Numbered from the stretch's first letter, positions 1-8,416 are shown. The stretch: 20,462 bases of DNA from Rhodospirillaceae bacterium (GCA_002722095.1 PBKG01000009.1:1-20462); one strand, 5' to 3'. The notes: generated by a model from the sequence alone, not told the origin. Numbers and translations: made by a program.

Positions 1-2
1 TC

Positions 3-77
3 GCCGGTGCGCCTGGTGGCGAGATCGACTTCGAAGACCAGAACCTCTGGGTCATGGGTATCCGGGCCCGCTTCTAG
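3..77 (+). CDS. Outer-membrane beta-barrel protein, C-terminal end only (5' truncated by window)
   Basis: An open frame runs from the window edge to a TAG at 75-77 and gives 24 residues ending in VMGIRARF. The last stretch alternates hydrophobic and polar residues and ends in phenylalanine. That is the known C-terminal signature of outer-membrane beta-barrel proteins, read by the BAM machinery. The part before it (GGEIDFEDQNLW) fits a periplasmic turn leading into the final strand. Inference: this is the last strand of a porin or OmpW/OmpA-like barrel. The family cannot be named from so little sequence, and a chance open frame is not excluded. Confidence 0.5.
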   Translation, partial: AGAPGGEIDFEDQNLWVMGIRARF

Positions 78-110
78 TCCTTCGTAAAGAACTTATGGTG
101 TCGGTATAGA

Positions 111-272
111 ATGATGATTCGTCGCTTCCTTTCGATCACTCTCGTCGCAGCATTTCCGCTTGTAATCGCGGCTTGTGAACCAGGCGTGATGGAAGACGAA
201 AGTTGGAAGGAAACCGAGGGCCCGGGATTATTCACGGGCAAACGGGGTGGCATCATCCTTTACCAAAGATAA
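111..272 (+). CDS. Small predicted lipoprotein, 53 aa
   Basis: ATG at 111 (a second in-frame ATG follows at 114) to TAA at 270-272. The product has a basic N-terminus (MMIRR), a hydrophobic stretch at residues 6-19 and a lipobox-like VIAAC with Cys22 as the predicted lipidated residue. Glu follows the cysteine, so the Escherichia coli +2 rule gives no inner-membrane retention signal and the outer membrane is likely. The mature part is about 31 residues, acidic at first (VMEDESWKETEG), then glycine-rich with an aromatic tail (GPGLFTGKRGGIILYQR). It follows the truncated outer-membrane protein gene by 33 bases and is followed at once by an intrinsic terminator, so it is the last gene of that unit. 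The Shine-Dalgarno sequence is weak. Function unknown. The signal peptide, lipobox and terminator make a real gene likely despite the size. Confidence 0.68.
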   Translation: MMIRRFLSITLVAAFPLVIAACEPGVMEDESWKETEGPGLFTGKRGGIILYQR

Positions 273-290
273 GACATCTAAACTGATTTA

Positions 291-328
291 CCGCCGGTCC
301 GACAATGTTGGGCCGGCGGTTTTCTTTT
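291..328 (+). terminator. Rho-independent terminator after the 53-aa lipoprotein gene
   Basis: CCGCCGGTCC at 291-300 pairs with GGGCCGGCGG at 310-319 over ten base pairs, including one G-T wobble, around a nine-base loop. TTTTCTTTT follows directly at 320-328. Orientation is plus strand. Read from the other strand there is no good U-tract, so it probably does not also end the minus-strand operon whose stop lies at 377. Confidence 0.88.
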
Positions 329-376
329 GAGCCAAGGATTCTAGAAAGTTGGTCGCAATGCGCGCGACTTCGCTAA

Positions 377-2470
377 CTAAGCGCCCTCACGCCGCCAAGC
401 GATCGCCATTCCCACCATCACAACCAACAGCGCCAGTAGAGCTGGCAGCAACGGTATCAGCTTAATGCCGGTGACAACGAAATTCTCGTTGGCAGAAAGA
501 CCCAACCAACTGCGCCCGAAAGGTTTGCGCCCTGCGGGCACCAGACGCACGTCAAAGCCCGACTCCCTTATCCAGCGTACTGTACCGCCAGTCGCCTTGG
601 CCATCGCACGGACATGTTTGTCGGTTGCCTGTACGTCCGCGATCTCCAGAGGATTCAATGGACCCGCGGCCGCCATTACCATGCGATTTCCTTCGGAGAT
701 GCGGTAGAGGCCTACCTGATTCACCGGCACTGCAGCGCTATACCGGCCACCTTTTTTGTTCTTCAGGCTTTGCTGCTTGACGCTACCGTCCGGCGCAGTG
801 ATCTTCACCGCGTATTTTCCTGCCTCGATGCTGCGCCTTTCAATATGAAGTGTATCGCCGGTCACGGACGCGGTGAGCGAGTCTTCCTCCAGCGCCGGCT
901 CCTTCATCAACCAATGCGCCAGACGCCGCAATAACTCTGCCTGTGGCCCGCCACCTTCGAACCCGCGCGCCCAAAGCCATATCTGATCACTTGAAAGCTG
1001 CGCTGTTCGCCCTTTGCCGAAACGGTTGAGAATAAGCAATGGCCGGTTTTCGATACCGGTCATCAGGGTTCGCCCACGTACCCTATCGATTTCGACCAAA
1101 CGGAACCAACGGCCCCACGCTGCATCCTTGCTATTACGACTTTCGGGCCCCCCCGGAAGTTCAGCAGTAACAGGATGACGAAAACCCATCTTGGTGATTT
1201 TAGGGCGGAAGCCGCGCTCGATTACTTGGCCGGCCGGCTTGCCGGGCAACATCCGGCGAAGCGGACTATGGTGCAGACTATAGCTGGTTGTCGCATAAGC
1301 TGGGCCATTGGCCACCATGAAGGCACCGCCCTTACGTACATAGCGAACGATGTTACCGAGAAATACCCGCGGCAACACGCTGCGGCGGCGATAACGATCG
1401 AACACCACCAGATCAAATTGCTCGAGCTTTTCCTTGAATAGCTGACGCACAGGAAAAGCTATTAAGGAAAGTTCGTTGATCGGCGTCGCGTCGTTTTTCT
1501 CCGGCGGCCTCAAAATGGTGAAATGCACCAAATCCACCGAGGGGTCGGATTTCAGCAAATTGCGCCAAGTCCGCTCGCCTGCATAGGGTTCGCCGGAGAC
1601 GAGTAAAACCCGCAATCTGTCACGCACCCCGTTGACCGCCACCACCGCCCGGTTATTCGCAGTAGTGAGTTCCTGTTTGCCGGCGAGAACCTCTAACTCG
1701 AACACGGTCGGACCCGCATGTTCAAGTTTGAAAGGCAAGTGATAATCACGCCCGACCGGCACCAGCCGTTCCTCCTCATCGCCGCCGTCGCGCCGCAGCA
1801 CAACCCGTACGTCGCGCTCGCCCTTTGCTTTTGCGGTACCACGTTCGTCAACACGGATCACCATCGCATGTTCTTTTGAGACCAGTCCGAACGAAGGCGC
1901 AGATTTGACGATCAAGCTACGGTCCGGAACATTGGGCTTGCCGGCTAAAAGGATGTGCATGGGTTTTGGCAACAGTGCCTTCTCCGGTGCCGCCGGTATG
2001 TCATGGACCTGACCGTCGGTAATCAAGATTGCGCCGGCGACACGTCTTGCCGGTACATCGCTCAGAGCTCGCTGGAGTGGGCCAATCAATTTGCTGCCGC
2101 CCGCGGCTTCGGAAATCGAATTTTGCCTGACGTGTAGGACGCGCAGTTCGACCGAGCGGTTCATTTGTCGAATCTGGCTTTCGATCTTGGCTGCAGCTTT
2201 TTGTATCGCTTCGCGCCGCGCGCCCATATTGGCGCTTGGGGTATCGTCGACCACGACCGCCGCCACATCCTTGAGCAGCTCTCTTTCTTCCTGCACAACG
2301 GCTGGATTGAGCAAGGTGAAGAACAGGAATGCTGCCGCCAGGACTCGGAACCAAGCACCTGTCGCCCGCATCACAAGCCCCCACAGCACAACCAAACCGG
2401 CCGCGACGCCAGCGATTATCAACACTGCCAACGGCAACAGGGGCGCAAAACTGATCGAGAGTGAGGTCAT
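377..2470 (-). CDS. Membrane protein with VWA-like and GATase1-like domains (last gene of MoxR cluster)
   Basis: About 697 residues from ATG 2470. Two membrane segments lie near the N-terminus (about 9-34 and 40-58) and one at the C-terminus (about 665-691). Between them is a VWA-like fold with a MIDAS-like D75-x-T77-x-S79 and the strand ILITDG (TDG about 151-153), where Thr replaces the usual Ser. A region at about 282-397 (VLLVSGEPYAGER, then FDLVVFDRY and GGAFMVANGPAYA) resembles the class I glutamine-amidotransferase-like fold, but I see no clear catalytic Cys, so it is probably structural. The large middle part should lie in the periplasm. The gene follows the DUF4159 gene at once. GTG 2479 is an alternative start with 8 bases of overlap, but AGGTGA at 2476-2481 stands five bases before ATG 2470. 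Proteins of this type usually travel with MoxR, DUF58 and DUF4159 genes. Molecular role unknown. Confidence 0.85.
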   Translation of the reverse strand: MTSLSISFAPLLPLAVLIIAGVAAGLVVLWGLVMRATGAWFRVLAAAFLFFTLLNPAVVQEERELLKDVAAVVVDDTPSANMGARREAIQKAAAKIESQIRQMNRSVELRVLHVRQNSISEAAGGSKLIGPLQRALSDVPARRVAGAILITDGQVHDIPAAPEKALLPKPMHILLAGKPNVPDRSLIVKSAPSFGLVSKEHAMVIRVDERGTAKAKGERDVRVVLRRDGGDEEERLVPVGRDYHLPFKLEHAGPTVFELEVLAGKQELTTANNRAVVAVNGVRDRLRVLLVSGEPYAGERTWRNLLKSDPSVDLVHFTILRPPEKNDATPINELSLIAFPVRQLFKEKLEQFDLVVFDRYRRRSVLPRVFLGNIVRYVRKGGAFMVANGPAYATTSYSLHHSPLRRMLPGKPAGQVIERGFRPKITKMGFRHPVTAELPGGPESRNSKDAAWGRWFRLVEIDRVRGRTLMTGIENRPLLILNRFGKGRTAQLSSDQIWLWARGFEGGGPQAELLRRLAHWLMKEPALEEDSLTASVTGDTLHIERRSIEAGKYAVKITAPDGSVKQQSLKNKKGGRYSAAVPVNQVGLYRISEGNRMVMAAAGPLNPLEIADVQATDKHVRAMAKATGGTVRWIRESGFDVRLVPAGRKPFGRSWLGLSANENFVVTGIKLIPLLPALLALLVVMVGMAIAWRREGA

Positions 2471-2471
2471 A

Positions 2472-5228
2472 TCATTCACCTACCCGCTCGAGGATATGGC
2501 GCGCATGCACCTGGTCGGATTTGTAATTGCCCGTAAGGACGTACATCACCAAGTTGACGCCGAACCGGAAAGCGACCTCGCGCTGCGCTTCGCCGCCCGG
2601 CACGACCGCGAATTGAGGCCGACCGGTCGGGTCGACGGCCCAAGCAGCGGCCCAATTATTACTGCCGGTAATGACCCGCGAGACCTGATCGCGCTCCGCC
2701 GATCCGCCTCGCTCGACCCAAACCAGGCCGCCATCCCAGCGACCGGGAAAATCCACCATCAGGTAGAAAGATTTGGTCAGCACATGGCCATCGGGCACCG
2801 GCTCCAGAGGTGGTAAACTCAACCCGCGCGCTAGCACCCGCAACATTTGCCGGTTTGCCGTATTGCCGCCGCCAAGGTTACGGTCGCGTGTATCGAACAG
2901 GATCGTGCCCCCGGTCGCCATGAAGCGGTTGACCTTTTGGATCGCCTGTTCGCTCAGCGGCGTCTGCGAAACGGATACCGGCCAATAGAGCATCGGGAAT
3001 AAAGAAAGATCATCCCGTTCCACGTCGACCCCGATTGGTTCACCCGGCTCCACCGCCGTCCGCGAGGCAAGGACATTACTAAGCCCCCTTAAGCCGGCAT
3101 GGCTGATCAAATCTACCTCCGGATCCCCGGTCTTCACATAGGCGAGGTGCGTCCCTTTTACCGCCTTTAAGATAAATTCGTCGCTGCTAACGCTAGTCTG
3201 TGCCCGCAAATCGAAAGCACCTACGATCATGACGACGGCCACTACCACGGGTGTCACCCGCCGCGCGGCACCTGCCAATCTTCGGGCTGCGTATCGCATG
3301 TCCGGTGCCAAGCCTCGCATGGCTAGGGACACCGCACCGTCAACAATCAATAGAATCAATGCCGCCAACAACAGCCAAGGCTTCAGGTCCCATACCGTCT
3401 GGGTCTTGAACGTGCCGCGAACAACGCCAGCCGGCAAATCCTTCTTTCGCTGCAATTGCTTCAAACTCGGCGAGAGGTTGAGGGCGCGGCGATAATCGCC
3501 GGCACCGTAATAACCGGGAGGCGCTATCGGTCCGATCGCGGTTTTTTCGAATGCTTTCGATTTGATCGCTTGCGCGACCGGCGTCGGGGTCACTAGATTC
3601 CCGAATCCGTCGAGTGAGGTGACAGGCGCCAACGGCAAGCCGGCGGACCGGTCACCGGCCACACCACGGCTTACCGCAACAATCCGGCGTAACATGTCGA
3701 CGAACAATCCTGACAATGGCAAGGTCGACCAGCGGGTTCCGGCGGTCGTATGTACCAACACAAGCCAACCCTTGCCACGACGGTCGGCGGTCACCAGTGG
3801 TGTCCCATCACTCAAGCGGGCCCAAGTTTTCTCGCCAAGATCGAGTGACGGCTGCGCAAGGACCTGCCGTTTGATGATGATTTCGGGGTTTGGTGTGAGC
3901 CCGAAAAACGGACTTTTGCGGCCGAAAGATGCCAAATTTGCCGGTTTCGACCAGCGCATCGCTCCGCCGAGAATTCGACCGCCTCGCCTCAGCGGCACCG
4001 GCACCAGCTTGTCATGCGTGCTGCGAGCAAGCCGGGCACCAGCAAACCGAAGAACCATTCCACCCTTCTCGACCCATTTTTGCAAAGCTCTAATTTCCCG
4101 CGGCGCAATCGGATAACTGTCAGGCACCGCGATAACGGCACGGCCCAGTGCTATCAATTGTTCGATCTTTCCAGTTCGAATATCGCTGAACGGTTCTAAC
4201 GCCCGCTGGATGTAGTATTGGTCCGACAACAGTGACATCTCGGCATCGCTCAACACCACGGAGGCCAAGCCAACGGGACGTCGCTGCCAACGGCTGTCCA
4301 GCAAAACAACCGCGCCAGCGCCATGCGACCCCAACAATTCCAGGCGGTCCACCTTGTTGCGCAGTTCGACCGGAATTTTTATCGAGGCTGTCGCGGTATT
4401 CTTGTTGGCCTGAAAGACGGCATCGGCAACAGCCACTTGCCGGTTCTCAGTCGTACTCGCGCGAAGCTTGACCAACGCCGGCTGCGATGTCGCGACACGT
4501 TCCACAGTGACCCGAAGATCCGACGTGCCGATTTTGGGCGGCAGAACCCGGTAAGGAAGGCGCGACGGCTTCGGCTCAATAATTCTAAGAGAACCAAGGC
4601 GCTGTAAACGTTCCGCCAAGGGTGCAACATGTTTGTCATGAAGTCCGTTACTCATCCAGATCACCGAGACCGAGCCTTCTGGATCGAAATCCTTTAACGC
4701 CGCTAACGCCGCTCTCCGATCAGCGGGCCACGGAAACGGCTTCAACCTTTCGATCAGGGCTTTTAAATCTACCGCGCGCAAAACGCCTGAATGCTGCGCG
4801 GGTTTGCCCGCTTCGTTGGGCGCGGTGGTAAGTAGAACAACGCTTCTGCCTTCGCGTTCCGCCTGAGCGACGATGCCCCGCAGATTGGCTTCGGTCAGCG
4901 ACCAGTTGCGCGCCGCCGCCCACCCATTATCAACCACCAAAAGCACCGGTCCGCTGCCCGTTAATTCCTTGTCCGGATTGATCAAAGGTTGCGACAGACC
5001 GAGCACCAGAAAGGCCATCGCCGCGAGGCGGATTAAAACCAGCCACCATGGCGCGCTGGCGGGTGTCTTTTCCTGATTTTCAAGTCCAAACAGCAATCTG
5101 ACGGCGGCAAACCGTTGGTTCTTCGGAGCCGGTGGCGTGAGTTTCAGCAACCACCACAGCAAAGGTAACAGTACCAATCCCAACAACAGCCAGGGCGAGA
5201 CGAATGCAAGGGTACCGATACTCAGCAT
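2472..5228 (-). CDS. DUF4159 domain protein with BatA-like N-terminus, 918 aa
   Basis: ATG 5228 to TGA 2472. Residues 1-82 match the aerotolerance-regulator (BatA/BatB) N-terminal region: membrane helices at about 8-29 and 60-79 with FVSPWLLLGL and the conserved LSQPLINP. A VWA-like region follows (VLLVVDNGW, residues 95-103), but the MIDAS DxSxS is lost (D100-N-G-W-A) and the later strand reads WMSNG instead of TDG, so metal binding is doubtful. Two further helices lie at about 617-637 and 659-676. The C-terminal part, about 680-905, is the DUF4159 domain, with ILFDTRDRNLGG (776-787) and a conserved end (FRFGVNLVMYVLTGNYKSDQ). The N-terminal half carries VWA/GATase-like folds. It lies 9 bases after the DUF58 gene, and GGCGGGTGG serves as ribosome site. 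Known for the family: linked to MoxR ATPases. Substrate unknown. Confidence 0.9.
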   Translation of the reverse strand: MLSIGTLAFVSPWLLLGLVLLPLLWWLLKLTPPAPKNQRFAAVRLLFGLENQEKTPASAPWWLVLIRLAAMAFLVLGLSQPLINPDKELTGSGPVLLVVDNGWAAARNWSLTEANLRGIVAQAEREGRSVVLLTTAPNEAGKPAQHSGVLRAVDLKALIERLKPFPWPADRRAALAALKDFDPEGSVSVIWMSNGLHDKHVAPLAERLQRLGSLRIIEPKPSRLPYRVLPPKIGTSDLRVTVERVATSQPALVKLRASTTENRQVAVADAVFQANKNTATASIKIPVELRNKVDRLELLGSHGAGAVVLLDSRWQRRPVGLASVVLSDAEMSLLSDQYYIQRALEPFSDIRTGKIEQLIALGRAVIAVPDSYPIAPREIRALQKWVEKGGMVLRFAGARLARSTHDKLVPVPLRRGGRILGGAMRWSKPANLASFGRKSPFFGLTPNPEIIIKRQVLAQPSLDLGEKTWARLSDGTPLVTADRRGKGWLVLVHTTAGTRWSTLPLSGLFVDMLRRIVAVSRGVAGDRSAGLPLAPVTSLDGFGNLVTPTPVAQAIKSKAFEKTAIGPIAPPGYYGAGDYRRALNLSPSLKQLQRKKDLPAGVVRGTFKTQTVWDLKPWLLLAALILLIVDGAVSLAMRGLAPDMRYAARRLAGAARRVTPVVVAVVMIVGAFDLRAQTSVSSDEFILKAVKGTHLAYVKTGDPEVDLISHAGLRGLSNVLASRTAVEPGEPIGVDVERDDLSLFPMLYWPVSVSQTPLSEQAIQKVNRFMATGGTILFDTRDRNLGGGNTANRQMLRVLARGLSLPPLEPVPDGHVLTKSFYLMVDFPGRWDGGLVWVERGGSAERDQVSRVITGSNNWAAAWAVDPTGRPQFAVVPGGEAQREVAFRFGVNLVMYVLTGNYKSDQVHARHILERVGE
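2476..2481 (-). promoter_or_regulatory. Ribosome binding site deciding the start of the 697-aa gene
   Basis: On the minus strand AGGTGA (2481 down to 2476) lies five bases before ATG 2470 and overlaps the end of the upstream DUF4159 gene, whose TGA is at 2472-2474. This favours ATG 2470 over GTG 2479, which would begin inside the motif. Confidence 0.5.
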
Positions 5229-5237
5229 GCCACCCGC

Positions 5238-6116
5238 CTAACGTGCCGCCAGATCCACAAATAAGCCCAGGAGCGCGCGCTCGGGCGTATTGTCGGTGCG
5301 ATGATATTGATAATGCCAGCCGGCCCGGTGCGCGATATCGGCGACGCCCGTACAATGGGCCTCCAATTTGCGGTGATAGGTCTCGCGCACAGCTTCGACA
5401 CGTCCAATCGTGGCCTTTCCTTCGTTCTCCATACCCGAAAACACGACCCGGCCCTTGAAAGGCAACGTTTCCTCGGCCGGGTCGATAACCTGAACCAAAG
5501 ATCCTTGAATATTCTGCGTCGCGAATCCCAGAACCGTTTCAGCAATATCTGGCAACGGCGACAGGAAATCACTGAACAGCACGACCTGGCCGTGACGGGG
5601 CAACATTTCGGGCGACGGCAAACTATGTTGAAGGTCATCGCCCCGAACCACCGTTTGGACAAACCGCTCGAATGCCGCTCGACCGCTCATGGGCAAACGA
5701 CCGGCACCGAGATGACCGAACCGTTCACCACCCCGCATAAGCAACGCGGCCAGTGCGACCGCCAAAAGTGCCGCCCGCTCACCTTTTCTCGGCAAGTCCC
5801 TCTCGGAGGCGTAATCCATCGAAGGAGAAGTATCGTGCCAAAGCCAAACGCTCTGGGCCGCTTCCCATTCGGTTTCGCGTACGAACACATAACGCGATTT
5901 GGCCGATTGACGCCAATCGATGCGATTGGTCGAATCACCTTCCTGGTAATTCCGGAATTGCCAAAAGGTTTCGCCCTGACCGACCCGGCGACGCCCATGC
6001 ACCCCTTGCGCCACCGTCGTCGCAACTCGCTCGGCCGCCACCTGCAATGGCGGAAGTACCGAGGCAGCCTCCTCGGCTTGATGTTGAACCGCAGCGGGGT
6101 CGGTGAAAAAGCGCAT
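5238..6116 (-). CDS. DUF58 domain-containing protein, 292 aa
   Basis: ATG 6116 to TAG 5238. The DUF58 signature is clear: a basic segment with G-x-F-x-x-x-R-x-Y-x-x-G-D (FRNYQEGDSTNRIDWR, residues 54-69), then SAKSRYVFVRETEWE (71-85). These lead into a VWA-type fold with an intact MIDAS, D95-T-S97-P-S99, and a later strand VVLFSDF (178-184). No membrane segment or signal peptide is visible, so it should act in the cytoplasm or at the membrane face. Family knowledge: DUF58 proteins are encoded next to MoxR AAA+ ATPases and are thought to link the ATPase to VWA-domain partners. Here the gene is 14 bases after moxR and 9 bases before the DUF4159 gene, so all are likely co-transcribed. It is the only one of the three VWA-like proteins with a fully canonical MIDAS. 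Confidence 0.92.
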   Translation of the reverse strand: MRFFTDPAAVQHQAEEAASVLPPLQVAAERVATTVAQGVHGRRRVGQGETFWQFRNYQEGDSTNRIDWRQSAKSRYVFVRETEWEAAQSVWLWHDTSPSMDYASERDLPRKGERAALLAVALAALLMRGGERFGHLGAGRLPMSGRAAFERFVQTVVRGDDLQHSLPSPEMLPRHGQVVLFSDFLSPLPDIAETVLGFATQNIQGSLVQVIDPAEETLPFKGRVVFSGMENEGKATIGRVEAVRETYHRKLEAHCTGVADIAHRAGWHYQYHRTDNTPERALLGLFVDLAAR

Positions 6117-6130
6117 GCGCAGACCGTCGT

Positions 6131-7144
6131 CTAGTGTATCCGGTCGACGAGACGGTTAATCACGGTATCTACCGTGATACCTTCGGCGCGAGCCGCAAAA
6201 TTAAGCGCCATCCGGTGCTGCAACACCGGTGCCGCCAGCGCGGTCACATCGTCCACCGACGGCGCAAACCGTCCCTCAAGCAAGGCCTTCGCCCGACAGG
6301 CAAGCATCAAGGATTGGCTTGCACGCGGTCCGGGGCCCCATGCGACATGGCTGATGACCTCGGAGATATCGCTGCTTTCCGGGCGCCCATTCCGAACCAG
6401 ACTGAGAATTGCTTCGACCACCGCCTCGCCGACAGGAACCTGGCGCACCAGTTGTTGCGCTTCCATCAGCTCCTTCCCGGAAAAGACCGTTTCCGGTTCC
6501 TGCTGTTCCACTCCGGTGGTCTCGATGACCATCCGACGTTCGGCATCGCCGTCCGGATACCCGACGTCTACTTGCAACAAGAAACGGTCGAGCTGCGCCT
6601 CTGGCAACGGATAGGTGCCTTCCTGTTCAAGTGGGTTTTGCGTTGCCAGCACATGAAACGGTTGCGGCAAATCATGATACTCGCCGGCCACGGATACTCG
6701 GCCTTCCTGCATCGCCTGGAGCAGCGCAGACTGGGTTCGCGGACTTGCACGGTTGATTTCATCCGCCATCAATAGCTGACAAAACACCGGACCTTCGATG
6801 AAACGGAAGCTACGCCGGCCGGACTCTCCTTCTTCGAGAACTTCCGAACCGATAATGTCGGCAGGCATCAAATCGGGCGTGAATTGAACGCGCTTATCCT
6901 CCAAGCCCAACACTCGCCCCAAGGTCTCCACCAAGCGCGTTTTGGCGAGACCAGGCACGCCGATCAAAAGCGCATGACCACCGGAGAGGAGCGTAATCAG
7001 GCTCAGCTCAATGACATGATCCTGGCCAAAAATAACGTCGCCCACGGCAGCTCGCATATTTTTGAGTTTTGAGCCCAACTCCTCGACACGGCGAGCGATC
7101 TCTTTGTCGCTACCTGCATCCGACTCGATATTCGTGCTTGCCAT
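6131..7144 (-). CDS. MoxR-family AAA+ ATPase, 337 aa
   Basis: ATG 7144 to TAG 6131, preceded by an AGGGAG ribosome site. AAA_3 (MoxR) features appear in order: Walker A GVPGLAKT (62-69), the MoxR-typical QFTPDLMPADIIG (87-99), Walker B LLMADEINRASP (124-135), QSALLQAMQE (138-147) and sensor 1 LATQNP (166-171), then PEAQLDRF (181-188) and a C-terminal lid. Length is normal for the family, about 310-340. MoxR proteins hydrolyse ATP and act as chaperone-like maturation or metal-insertion factors for VWA-containing partners. This is the first gene of a four-gene operon whose partners all carry VWA-like folds. Its start faces the DUF1285 gene across 60 bases. The exact substrate is unknown. The general symbol moxR is used loosely in the family, so none is given. 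Confidence 0.95.
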   Translation of the reverse strand: MASTNIESDAGSDKEIARRVEELGSKLKNMRAAVGDVIFGQDHVIELSLITLLSGGHALLIGVPGLAKTRLVETLGRVLGLEDKRVQFTPDLMPADIIGSEVLEEGESGRRSFRFIEGPVFCQLLMADEINRASPRTQSALLQAMQEGRVSVAGEYHDLPQPFHVLATQNPLEQEGTYPLPEAQLDRFLLQVDVGYPDGDAERRMVIETTGVEQQEPETVFSGKELMEAQQLVRQVPVGEAVVEAILSLVRNGRPESSDISEVISHVAWGPGPRASQSLMLACRAKALLEGRFAPSVDDVTALAAPVLQHRMALNFAARAEGITVDTVINRLVDRIH

Positions 7145-7204
7145 AAACTGCGCTCCCTACTGATCGGCTTTAAATCCCAGTTATTATGATGCTATGTCGT
7201 ATCA
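7145..7204. promoter_or_regulatory. Short divergent intergenic region between moxR and the DUF1285 gene
   Basis: Only 60 bases separate the two divergent starts, so both promoters must lie here or inside the genes. On the plus strand TATGAT at 7185-7190 matches the -10 consensus at five of six positions, but I see no good -35 at the right distance, and the resulting leader would be very short. On the minus strand TTGATA (7204 down to 7199) resembles a -35 but lacks a well-spaced -10. AGGGAG before moxR is its ribosome site. Confidence 0.3.
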
Positions 7205-7783
7205 ATGGCCAAGCAAGATTCCACATCAATTAATCTTGAGGCGTTGAGCGAGCGGATTGGCGCCGATAAAGCGCCTGGGACAGCGCCAAAATGGGATTTT
7301 AGTCCCGATGACTGTGCAACTTTCGACATTCGTATCGGCAGAGACGGTACCTGGTACCACCAAGGCGGGCCGATTCGGCGCAAGAATATGTGCAAACTGT
7401 TTTCAACCGTGTTGCGCCGCAGTAAGGACGGTCGATATTTTCTGATTACACCGGTCGAAAAAGGCGAGATTTCAGTCGACGACGCGCCATTTACCGCCGT
7501 GGAAATCATCGTAGACGGCCATGGTCGAGACCAAACCCTTACGTTTCGGACAAATTTGGATCACCTGGTCGTCGCTGACGCTTCACACCCCATCCGTGTT
7601 TCGGAAGATTTGGAAACCGGCGAACCGTCACCTTATATTTTAGTGCGGGACGAGCTGGAGGCGCTTATTTTGCGGCCGCAGTTCTATCAACTTGTTGAAA
7701 TTGCCGAGGAATTCGACATAAACGGCAAAACGACCCTCGGCGTTTGGAGTGCCGGGCATTTTTTTGAATTGGGTGCCGCTTAA
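7205..7783 (+). CDS. DUF1285 domain-containing protein, 192 aa
   Basis: ATG 7205 to TAA 7781-7783. The sequence has the DUF1285 pattern: FDIRIGRDGTWYHQGGPIRR (residues 40-59), then a short helix and LRRSKDGRYFLITPVEKGEI, then VDDAPFTAVEI and the late YILVRDELEALILR. There is no signal peptide or membrane segment, so it is likely cytosolic. Length is usual for alphaproteobacterial members. The family has no proven biochemical role. It heads a plus-strand set with the Nudix, DUF6111 and cca genes and lies divergent to the moxR operon, a linkage I recall from other alphaproteobacteria. No clear Shine-Dalgarno sequence precedes the start. Confidence 0.9.
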   Translation: MAKQDSTSINLEALSERIGADKAPGTAPKWDFSPDDCATFDIRIGRDGTWYHQGGPIRRKNMCKLFSTVLRRSKDGRYFLITPVEKGEISVDDAPFTAVEIIVDGHGRDQTLTFRTNLDHLVVADASHPIRVSEDLETGEPSPYILVRDELEALILRPQFYQLVEIAEEFDINGKTTLGVWSAGHFFELGAA

Positions 7784-7786
7784 GCA

Positions 7787-8416
7787 ATGCTGACACGCGA
7801 TCTCATCGTCGAACGTTTGGCCAATTACGAAATTGGCCGTTGGGGTTCAGGAATGGCGCGTTCGGAACGCATGTCGCGCGGTGATCATGACCTCAACCCG
7901 CATATGGCAATGCCAGCGAACACCAAGCCCGCTGCGGTTCTGGTGCCTCTGGTGCCGCGCGACCGAGAAATCACTGTTTTGCTGACCCAAAGAACCGACC
8001 ATTTAAAAGATCACGCCGGTCAGGTCAGCTTCCCGGGCGGGCGCGTGGAACGGCAGGACGCAGACCGGGAATCAGCGGCGTTACGCGAAACCAAGGAGGA
8101 AATCGGCCTTTCCAGCGACCGCATCGAACTTGTCGGCAAACTCGATATATATATGACCCGCACCGGCTACGAAGTAACGCCAATCGTCGGTATCGTTAGC
8201 CCGCCTTTCGACGTAAAACCCGACCCTTTCGAAGTCGCAGATATTTTCGAAGTTCCGCTCGAATTTCTAATGGACCCGTCAAACCATCAACGGATGAGCA
8301 AACAAGTGGACGGGAACACACGTCATTTTTATGCCATGGAATACGGCGAGCGCTTCATTTGGGGCGCCACCGCCGGTATGTTGGTTAACCTATCGGAACT
8401 TTTGGTCGAACGATGA
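7787..8416 (+). CDS. Nudix hydrolase, CoA pyrophosphatase (NudL) type, 209 aa
   Basis: ATG 7787 follows the DUF1285 stop by three bases. The Nudix box begins at G85 and ends in REtkEEIGL (R100-L108), with Asp91 in place of the first Glu, as is usual in the CoA-pyrophosphatase branch. Directly before it stands the UPF0035-type motif LLTQRTDHLKDHAGQVSFPG (65-84), which marks enzymes that split coenzyme A into 3',5'-ADP and 4'-phosphopantetheine. Catalytic glutamates E101, E104 and E105 are present and bind the metal. The end RFIWGATAGMLVNL is typical of the subfamily. It acts in the cytosol, probably in CoA or nucleotide clean-up. Its stop overlaps the next start (ATGA at 8413-8416), which implies translational coupling. 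Specificity for CoA is inferred from family motifs. Confidence 0.92.
   Translation: MLTRDLIVERLANYEIGRWGSGMARSERMSRGDHDLNPHMAMPANTKPAAVLVPLVPRDREITVLLTQRTDHLKDHAGQVSFPGGRVERQDADRESAALRETKEEIGLSSDRIELVGKLDIYMTRTGYEVTPIVGIVSPPFDVKPDPFEVADIFEVPLEFLMDPSNHQRMSKQVDGNTRHFYAMEYGERFIWGATAGMLVNLSELLVER

Noticed and set aside
352..368. GTCGC/GCGAC hairpin just past the minus-strand MoxR operon
   Set aside because: Five-pair stem and a poor T-run; too weak to call as the operon terminator.
2091..2816. 241-codon plus-strand open frame opposite the two large membrane-protein genes
   Set aside because: Spans the junction of two well-supported minus-strand genes, and the product has no recognisable domain or signal.
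5301..6134. 277-codon plus-strand open frame opposite the DUF58 gene
   Set aside because: Antisense shadow; the minus strand encodes clear DUF58 motifs, and the plus product shows none.
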